From: Scenedesmus sp. ARA3
Lineage: Eukaryota; Chlorophyta; Chlorophyceae; Sphaeropleales; Scenedesmaceae
Length of the DNA: 13,775 nt
Direction of reading: 5' to 3'
NCBI GenBank assembly: GCA_004335835.1
Contig: RWJK01001780.1
Coordinates: 49,425 to 63,199 of the forward strand
Part shown: positions 1-13,775 of the stretch, piece after piece
Position numbering within the stretch: the stretch's first letter is position 1
How the letters are laid out: each line of letters begins with the position of its first letter
Made by a program: the position numbers and the translations under genes
The notes under the pieces: generated by a model
What the model saw: only the letters and a program-made list of their open reading frames with translations
Told to the model about the DNA's origin: nothing
Databases searched by the model: none

Positions 1-6739
<6,739 letters not shown>

Positions 6740-7265
6740 GCAGCACTGATCAACCAACCGCTCACCTGAAGGCCAGTGGCTGGGGCAATGGCTGGGACGA
6801 GGGTCCACCTGAAGACGTGTAGCCAGGACAGTGGGCCGGGACAGGAGGCCCCCAGAAGGCTGGTGGCTGAGGCTGGCATTACACAAGGCGCTTGCTTGAT
6901 GACAGCACAGCCCAGCATGAGACCAGCACACGGCCCTATCAAGCTGCGGAGGGGCGAAGAAGAGACGCACCAAGCGCAGGGAGTGCATACAACGTAATCG
7001 GGATTGTTTGGCAATGCGCGTGCTGTGTGTGTATGTTTGTCTGTTGCTGTGCGAGGCACAGCCCGCTGCGCAGGCGACAGCGCATGCAGTGCGTGGGGTA
7101 ACAGGTTGCATGGCATGTGCAGTCAGATGCTGCTGGATCACTAAAGCTGATACAGTAAATTAGGCTTGCAGGAAATAGGGCTGGGTGGGGCACTGGCGTC
7201 AGAGCATGCATGAATGTGTTAGAGCTACTTTTTTCACTTTCCCGTGTGTAACGTTGAGTACACCA
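6740..7265 (+). other. Probable 3' untranslated region
   Basis: About 500 bases between the stop codon and the first downstream TGTAA hexamer-type signal. This length is normal for green algae. No protein-coding pattern was recognised in it. Confidence 0.5.
7247..7251 (+). terminator. TGTAA polyadenylation signal candidate
   Basis: TGTAA in CCCGTGTGTAACG is the standard chlorophyte polyadenylation signal. It is the first one in the sense strand after the stop codon itself (CTGTAAG at 6736-6740 overlaps the stop). Cleavage would be expected within roughly 20 bases. Confidence 0.5.
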
Positions 7266-8306
7266 CACCTGCGCTGATACTTTGCCACTGGCTTCCTTGC
7301 ATGCCATGATGTTGCGCAAGCTGGCGTCTCGGTGTACCGGGATTCCACTGCTGGCTATGTTCCGAATGCATTCACATACATGCCTGGCGATTGATACCTC
7401 CTTTGCACAATGTCAGCTTGAAAAAGCCATTTATATCATAGTAATTTGGCGATGCGCATGGCACCTAGCGCTCAACACCCGCTGGTTTAGTCGGCTTGCT
7501 TTGCACCTCGCTAGATCACAGGGCTTATCACACACACGGGTTTGCGCATTTCTTGCATGTGCATGTCTGTATGGACATGCACGCACGTTCTTTGACATAG
7601 TTCATTACTGGTGAGCTGCCCTTTCTGCAGTTTTGTCTTGATACTGCCGCTGCTCATCCAGGCACACTGTATTTACATCAGTCCCTTGATGCATGTGATT
7701 GCGCTGATGACAAAAGAGCAACAGCCTGAGACCTGCTGCTGCTGTGCAAGGCATCTGAGAATGCAAGCTGCATGCGATGCTTGTAGTTGTTTCTACCTTG
7801 GCAGCACACACATTGCTGCACTGAGCTTCCCTTGAGACTGCTTTGATTTGAATGGTGTGAATTGTCACACTCTGGATTCATAGCCTGGATCTGACCAAAA
7901 TCCCATGGTCTGACCAGCAGGTTGAGATGTGCAATGGCTTCTTTGTTACAGGGGTTGGGCAGGGCTGTGCTCCCAGCCTCTGCCTAAGCTTGTCCACATT
8001 TGAAGTGCTCTGTCTAGACCGCATGCCTGCTTGTTCACATCACTTTTTGTGCTGTGCATGTGATGTCTGGATCTCGTTGTTCTTTGGTGCGCATACTCCT
8101 GATGGAGGGGGCTGTGCACACTTGCTAGTGTGATGCGCAATCAGTATTGTTGTGCATATACGTACACATATGTGTTTATGCAGACGCCATGAGACGCAAC
8201 TTCAGCTTTTTGGAGGTCAGGATTAGACAGCCTTCCACATCAGTGAACACCTTGCTTGATGTAGGCACTTGGCACACCACTAATGATTGAGAGGGCCTTT
8301 CAAGTC
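7266..8306. other. No gene recognised (about 1 kb)
   Basis: Lower in G+C than the first gene, with only short, unconvincing open frames on both strands. No repeat structure was noticed. It probably lies between genes. Confidence 0.5.
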
Positions 8307-8385
8307 TTGCAATGCTGATTGCAATCAGCATTGCAACCATGCTGAGTGTGCGGCACACTCAGCATGGCTGCAATCAGCATTGCAA
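8307..8385. repeat. Compound palindrome / nested hairpin
   Basis: 8307-8336 is a perfect 30-bp palindrome. 8337-8350 and 8354-8367 are perfect 14-bp inverted arms around CGG. The half-palindrome recurs at 8369-8385, so 8307-8323 can also pair with 8369-8385 (17 bp) to enclose the inner hairpin. It may be a miniature inverted-repeat element or a small-RNA hairpin. No target-site duplication was identified. Confidence 0.85.
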
Positions 8386-8389
8386 TACT

Positions 8390-10428
8390 TGCCTGTTGAC
8401 CTCATGAGAGCTGCACAGTTGCAGGTTATTCAGCATTGCAAACATGAGCTCCCAGCGCACTCGACTGCACTTGGAGCTTCTCGTGCATTGGCAGCGCAGC
8501 ATGGCTTCCGTTCCTTGCTTCGACCGCCTAAAGTGCCCAGCATTTTTGCAGTATCTGAAGGCCGTATGCAGTGATATTATCCGGAGTTGAACTGAAGCAT
8601 GAGCTGTAGCACAGCCTGCCGCTGCTGTGGATTGCATACATGTGTTGTACACTGCACATGTGCCACATGTAACGGCTACACACATGTGGTGAAGACTGCA
8701 TTACCTTCTGCCATGTTGGTGCTGATGCTGAGATCCATGTGCTGTACACATTCGAATGTTTTCTGATCAGTGATGATGTCGATTTTTGGACAGCTGCTCC
8801 ATCCTCGGCTGCGAGAGGTTGCAGGCGAACGGCATGCAGCGCTGGTACAGAGCAGACTTCACAGCGTGAACTGCAGCGACAGCCTGCGAACTTTGGGATG
8901 AACTTTAGTGTGTGGCCTTTTGTGCGTGGGATTGCTTGCGGTGGCACCAGCAGCCTGCGGCTCTGCATGCCTTCAGGGCTCATCAGCTATGGCATGATGG
9001 GCAACATGATGATGATGAGGGGTCATTCCTGTTGAGCCAGGTTTCAAGGCCACAGATGTAACATACAGGTGTGCAGGTGCTTGGAGTCGACACAACCAAA
9101 GCCTGAGCTGCAGTTGTTCAGGTGTGAAAGGCGGATCCTCATTCTGGTTCTTCTTGGTCCCCCCATGTTTCGAGCTTTGTTACAGTGCCACAGGCGCCAT
9201 GCGCTTCAAGCCAAAAGAGGCAGTCAAGCCCGACACAACTCCTGTCACACACTGTACATCACATCTGCACAATTCATGCCCTGACAGCCCAAGGATTCTC
9301 ACGCCGGGAGACAATGGCAGCACTGCTGGGCCATGTGGCAGAGAAGGCACCATGGAATTATAAAGCAACGGCCACAACACCAGCCTGATTTGGAGTGCTG
9401 GGTTTTCAGCACAAAGTGAGCCAACCAAAACAGAAGCAACGACAGCCCCATACAGTTGATAAGGCCGCTTTTGCGTCGACACAAAGCAACGAAAGGCCAA
9501 TATGACACAAGCAATACCAACAGTAGCTGCAGCATGCCACGTCTCTGCCGTCAATCCACACCAGGAGGTGCAACAGCAGCAGAAAACACATTCACATGCT
9601 GCCGAGAATCTCTGCATCAACGGTGTACCCGTGTGTCAGGAAAGGTAATCAATCAACACTTGAGCGGGGCAGGCGGCAGCACTGACCAGCCGCTCAACAC
9701 AGATGCAGGCCCTGACTTTAACAGCAGGATGCTTTGACACAAACAGTACAATGCTTGCACACACCGTGCGCCTCAAATGGTGAAAACAAAACACCGCAGT
9801 ATGGCGCAGCAACCTGTAGTTTGTGGTGTAATGCTACATACACATGCCCCCGGAGGGCTCCTGCACAAGTCGTGCACACAATGCTTTACAAATGAATGAG
9901 ACATGGACACGCAGCAGTGGCACTGCTCATGCAATGCGCCGTGCATGGTACAACTGATGACTGCACGACGCGCAACAGCACAATGCTGACAATGTGCAAG
10001 AGTGACATTTTGCCACGTGTAAACATTGTTCATCCGCTGGTTGCGTCTACTCTGCTGCAACTGCAACCAAACACATGACATGCGCAGTACTGCGGGCTAT
10101 GAACGTCAGGATGGCATGCAAGCAACCTGAGATGATCACGCAGTGCAAATGCGGATGACTATCTGTGCATGTCGCTGTCTCCCTAGAATCACAATTTGCC
10201 TGGAGCATGGTATTACAGCGGCGGGTGGTGACACCATGCATGCCTCACCATGCAGCATCATGCAGACCATCAGTCATGCGGATACATCCAACACAGACGC
10301 TGAACTCTGCAGCAGTACTGCTGCTATGGAGTGACAGACCTGTCATGTATCAGCCAAGCAAGCTGCATTGGCTGTGCATGCAACAGCACTTTCAACCACT
10401 CAGCGCCTGCAGCAAGCACAAACTGTGG
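8390..10428. other. No gene supported (about 2 kb)
   Basis: Several frames of 60-150 codons exist on both strands. The best-looking is minus 9416-9545, which reads TWHAAATVGIACVILAFRCF and then VSTQKRPYQLYGAVVASVLV, like a membrane segment. Codon use there is unlike the first gene, no neighbouring exon could be joined and no family was recognised. I leave it unannotated. Confidence 0.4.
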
Positions 10429-12372
10429 AGTCCCACGGACTTGCACACAGTAGTGCTGCACACAGGCACAGCACGAAGACGGCGCTGCGCGCAGCAACAG
10501 CACACCGGCAGCAATTGCAGGCTGGCTGGTTGCAGATTCCAGCGGACTTGCATGCAACGCCAGCGCAGCAGCACACATCACACACACAGACTGCACTTTG
10601 CAGCGCCTCGCCTAGCGCTTGACTCAGCAGACAGCTGATTCTGACGCGCCACCCAGCAGCAGGCCATTCAAATCCAACATGCGCATGTTGCAGAGTCCAG
10701 CGGACTTACATGCAACACACGCACAGCAGCACTGCGCTAGGGTCGACTGGCTGCTGCTGCTGATGCGCTACCCAGCAGCCAAACAGACACATCCTACTTC
10801 TGCAGGTTGCAGAGTCCGGCGGACTTACAAGCAACACACGCACAGCAATGCCACACTAGGGCCAACCAGCTGTTGCTGACGCGCCACCCAGCAGCAGGCC
10901 ATTCAAATCCAACATGTGCATGTTGCAGAGTCCGGCGGACTTACATGCAATACACGCACAGCAGCGATGCACTAGGATCAACTAGCTGCTGCTGCTGCTG
11001 TTGCGCATCCCAGCAGCAACCAGTCAAATCCAACATGCGCATGTTGCAGAGTACAGCAGACTTGCACGCAACACGCGCACAGCAACGCTGCACTAGGATC
11101 GACTCTCTGCTGCTGCTGCGGATGCGCTATCTAGCAGCAGGACATTCCAATCTAACTTGCGCATGCTGCAGAGTCCGGCGGACTTACATGCAACACCTGC
11201 ACAGCAACGCCACACTAGGGCCAACCGGCTGCTGCTCCTGCTGCTGCTGCTCTACCCAGCAGCACACCAGTCACATCCTACTGCTGCACGTTGCAGAGTC
11301 CAACGGACTTACATGCAGTACACGCACAGCAGCACTGCACTAGGGTCGACTGGCTGCTGCTGCTGCTCTGACACGGTATCTGGCAGCAGACCAGTCAAAC
11401 ATTGTACATCTACATGTTGCAGAGTCCAGTGGACTTGCATGCAACACCTGCGCAACAGCCCTGCGCCTGACACAAACGAAGCTGCTGCCTTTGCGCAAAC
11501 TAGCAGCAGGCCAGTCACACACACAACACCTGCATGTTGCAGAGTCCGGCGGACTTGCATGCAACAATGACAGCTGTGTGTGTATAGCGTCATCCAGCAG
11601 GTGTGGTGGTAGCATACATGGTAGTTGTCAACAGTGATATCCATGCATGTACAGACACCAAAGCAACGCGCGCCATTTCCCAGAGCCCTTAGCTAGCAGC
11701 AAACTGCAAAAGGTGTTGAGTGATGATGGAAGCGATGTTGCTATTAGGCAATAGCCTTCTATGGCAATTTTGCCGATGATGCAGTGAGTGAGTGATAGGA
11801 TGCTGCCCCTATACCTCCGCCATGTGTATGAGGCATCCACAATATAGTCCCAATTCCAAACTAGAAGGTGAGGGGTGGAGGGGCAAAATGGTGCACCTGC
11901 ATGCACCACACACTCCCAGACAGTTGCACGTCATGCTGGTTTCCTGGACCCCAAAACCACAATTTCAAAAATGTGCCGCTGCCAGGGAGTTGTAAAACGC
12001 CACTGATTCCAACAACCCAGCGTACCAGCACTTGTGCGACCACTGCTACCGCTGGAAGCAGCGGGCACATGCTGTGGAGTCCCACGGACTTACACACAAC
12101 ACTGGCGTGCACAGCAGCAACAACAGCAGCAGCGGCAGCAGCACCCAAACGACACAATCCTCTCTCCATCGAACTGTGACTGTACAGCAGCTCACTAGGC
12201 TGCTGTACAGTTACACCGCGGGCGGGCGGCCGCCCAGGTCCTGCACTTGAGAATGCTTGAGCTTGACCAAAGTACTGAGGCAGGGTTGCAAGGCCAGCCA
12301 CTGCGGAGTCTTGCAGACTTGCACGCAGCGGCAGCACATGCACTGCAGAGCTAACCGGCAGTCCAACGGACT
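10429..12372. repeat. Family of 13 short hairpins, ten in a ~120-bp-period tandem array
   Basis: Core AGTCC-3 nt-GGACT starts at 10429, 10536, 10694, 10813, 10929, 11050, 11172, 11297, 11423, 11543, 12078, 12307 and 12360. From 10694 to 11543 the spacing is 116-126 bp. Most array copies extend to a second pair of arms, GTTGCA before and TGCAAC after. Each array unit also carries ACGCACAGCAGC, then CACTAGG and GCTGCTG runs, which can pair further. Unit lengths are not multiples of three, so the array is not coding. Confidence 0.85.
12175..12215. repeat. Long hairpin with TCACTAG loop
   Basis: Arms 12175-12191 and 12199-12215 pair over 17 positions (one G-T pair) around a 7-base loop. The loop CACTAG resembles the CACTAGG of the 120-bp units, so it may be a relative of them. 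On the minus strand the distal arm contains TGTAA, a candidate polyadenylation signal for the minus-strand gene. Confidence 0.7.
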
Positions 12373-12553
12373 AACACAGCTTGTACAAATAGAAACCTGT
12401 GGAGCTCTGAGACACACTATGGCATATGGATGCATGAAACCACAACTGCCTTGGCCCAAATCACAGCTTGGCCATAGCACGCCAATCAACGAATGCCTTG
12501 TATGAACCATGCAAGAAATGTGCCAGCTTGTGATGGACTCTATGTCGGACATC

Positions 12554-12881
12554 TTAATGTAACAAATTGCACGAATGCAAAAGCAAATGATCTTGCAGGT
12601 GTATGAGCTGGGAGCTGCTGCAGCACACAGTGCACAGCAGCGTCCCATCGTCCACACACAATCCAGGTGTAGTTGCTGTGAAAACAGCAAGGGGAGCAGG
12701 CAGTAATGCAGCAGCAGCCAAAACAGCAAGGCTGCAGGCACGTACATGCTCAACACAATGAACTGCTGAAACTGCAAACGCCTGCCAGCAACACAACAAA
12801 TCGCAAGGAGCACCAACCAGACTGGCAGGATGCAGCAGGTCCGCGAACCTTTCAAGGACAGCAAGGCAGAGCAAAGAGCAG
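12554..12881 (-). CDS. Candidate last exon of a minus-strand gene, unknown product
   Basis: After the acceptor GAGGTGCAG (12882-12884 region on the minus strand) the frame reads CSLLCLAVLERFADLLHPAS and continues through AFAVSAVHCVEHVRACSLAV to SSSQLIHLQ, ending at TAA 12554. It is leucine-, alanine- and cysteine-rich and looks alpha-helical, possibly repeat-type, but no family is recognised. Its phase agrees with the exon candidate at 13033-13076. The acceptor has a weak pyrimidine tract, so the model is uncertain. An overlapping longer frame in another phase (minus 12211-12864) is an alternative but reads less like protein. Confidence 0.3.
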
Positions 12882-13032
12882 CTGCACCTCAAGCTAACTT
12901 GCATGCCACCACGTCTCAACCCTTGAGCCCGCATTTAAAGCAGCACAGCATTGGCCTGCCGGACACCCACCAACATGCTTGTCACACGGCACTATGCATA
13001 GTGCAAGCATATGCTTGCCTGGCCAGTCTCAC

Positions 13033-13076
13033 ATGAACAGCGCAGCTAGGTGCACTGCCAGGATGGATGTGCACAC
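13033..13076 (-). CDS. Candidate short exon of the minus-strand gene
   Basis: Between CTCTGCAG and GTGAGA on the minus strand lie 44 bases reading VCTSILAVHLAALF. Phase 0 at the start matches the preceding exon candidate and phase 2 at the end matches the next. The call rests on splice signals and phase alone. Confidence 0.28.
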
Positions 13077-13336
13077 CTGCAGAGGCTGCGCCCCCAAGCC
13101 TGTTGCACTCCTGTGCTGCTGCCATTCACCCAGACTAAACATCAGGCAGCATGAACTAGGAATGAAGTGACATTGAGTGTATCTGCCCTAACACAAAACA
13201 TAATCCGGTGCAACACGCCTGTGTTGTGTACAACAGGCACAGCTGCCACTCGCTCAACAAGGCTTCCCAAGCAATTCCCATCTCCTCTTGCCGTGCGTGA
13301 GTGACCATCCTGCACACACTCACGCTGCTGGCATAC

Positions 13337-13543
13337 CATTTTGCACACAGGCACGGCGTGCTGCTGCAGCCTGGCTGGCCATGATCCTGATGGCAGCGTG
13401 GTGTGCCAGGCAGCAAGGTCCATGGCCGTAACAATTGCAGGCGCGGGACCTTCAGCCAGCCTGCACAGCTGTGCCAGATTGCTGCCAGATGCACTGCCTG
13501 GCAGCACCCACAATGAATCACCAAGAAGCAGGCCAGCAACTTG
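13337..13543 (-). CDS. Candidate internal exon of the minus-strand gene, unknown product
   Basis: The minus-strand acceptor TTCAACAG is followed by 69 open codons reading QVAGLLLGDSLWVLPGSASG, then SNLAQLCRLAEGPAPAIVTA and onward to VPVCKM, ending at GTATGC in phase 0. Amino-acid composition looks protein-like, but I recognise no domain. Partial copies of its 5' end lie immediately upstream (13595-13775 on the plus scale), as in the first gene. Confidence 0.35.
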
Positions 13544-13662
13544 CTGTTGAACAGGTCAGCAACAGGTCAGCTGGCCTGCTAGGCAGCGCAAACCAGCTCC
13601 CACAACATGCACCAAGCAGCAGGCTAGCAACAGGTCAGCTGGCCTGCTAGGCAGCGCAAACC
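13507..13662. repeat. Two diverged tandem copies (~70-92 bp) next to the candidate exon
   Basis: AACAGGTCAGCTGGCCTGCT and the bases that follow occur at 13561-13594 and again at 13629-13662. CCCACAATGAATCACCAAG (13507) resembles CCCACAACATGCACCAAGC (13598). The second copy repeats the start of the minus-strand exon candidate with several changes. Confidence 0.8.
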
Positions 13663-13773
13663 ATGCACCAAGAAGCAGCGCAAACCATGCACCAAGAAGC
13701 AGCGCACGCCATGCACCAAGAAGCAGCGCAAACCATGCACCAAGAAGCAGCGCAAACCATGCACCAAGAAGCA
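13654..13773. repeat. 24-bp tandem repeat, five copies to the window end
   Basis: Five exact-length units (13654, 13678, 13702, 13726, 13750), with the third differing at two bases. On the minus strand each unit reads LLLGAWFA, matching the LLLGDSLW start region of the neighbouring exon candidate. The array may continue beyond the window. Confidence 0.95.
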
Positions 13774-13775
13774 GC

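Noticed and set aside
8528..9035. Opposed frames of 151 (minus) and 98 (plus) codons
   Set aside because: Neither shows a domain, splice partners or codon use like the first gene.
9180..9620. 146-codon minus-strand frame with membrane-like segments, and a competing plus-strand frame (9124-9363)
   Set aside because: The two read plausibly over the same bases, neither joins to another exon, and no family is recognised.
10807..11343. 178-codon plus-strand frame in the hairpin array
   Set aside because: Repeat units are 116-126 bp and not multiples of three, so each unit is read in a different phase. A coding tandem repeat would keep frame.
10694..11555. CRISPR-like array
   Set aside because: Repeat and spacer are not separable: similarity extends over most of each ~120-bp unit, units are diverged, and the genome is eukaryotic by its introns.
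12211..12864. 217-codon minus-strand frame with hydrophobic stretches
   Set aside because: It overlaps the candidate exon at 12554-12881 in another phase, runs through the hairpin elements at 12307 and 12360, and shows no recognisable domain. The shorter frame fits splice phases better, though neither is certain.
13654..13773. CRISPR-like array of 24-bp repeats
   Set aside because: Units are head-to-tail without spacers, a plain minisatellite.

Overview
The window looks like nuclear DNA of a chlorophyte green alga. The reasons are short GC-rich exons with G/C-ending codons (GGC, AAC, CTG, GTG), GT-AG introns with GTGAGY donors, TGTAA-type polyadenylation signals and a very high density of CTG/CAG trinucleotide tracts. 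A volvocalean such as Haematococcus would fit, but that is inference and no species can be proved from the sequence alone.

Positions 1-7251 hold the 3' part of one plus-strand gene. I reconstruct nine exons (1-290, 858-1040, 1608-1968, 2427-2608, 3480-3627, 3948-4014, 4277-4417, 5391-5854, 6592-6739). They join with matching phases into one uninterrupted frame of 660 residues plus TAA. The encoded protein has a cysteine-rich N-terminal part (13 Cys in 96 residues) followed by a PQQ/quinoprotein-type beta-propeller resembling the polyvinyl-alcohol-dehydrogenase-like proteins of plants and algae. The true 5' end lies left of the window. A TGTAA signal at 7247 probably ends the transcript.

The striking feature is inside the introns. 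Six of the eight introns contain extra partial copies of the neighbouring exon ends: 5' exon ends with their acceptor upstream of the real exon, or 3' exon ends with their donor downstream of it. I count 16 copies. Their differences from the real exons are mostly synonymous; in the exon 4 copy at 2742-2830 all nine differences are silent. Most acceptors are preceded by pure CTG tracts (up to 32 units), several running straight into the CAG of the splice site. This is either unusual intron growth by exon-junction duplication or exchange with a diverged functional paralogue or allele, or an assembly mosaic of such copies.

Positions 7252-10428 contain no gene I can support. They hold a compound palindrome at 8307-8385. 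Positions 10429-12372 contain 13 copies of a short hairpin (AGTCC-nnn-GGACT), ten of them in an array with a period near 120 bp (10536-11555). The stems are conserved and the loops vary.

Positions 12554-13543 may hold the last three exons of a minus-strand gene of unknown function (phases agree, product not recognised). Just upstream of its first visible exon lie a partial copy of that exon's start and five 24-bp tandem repeats. This repeats the exon-copy pattern of the first gene and runs to the end of the window.
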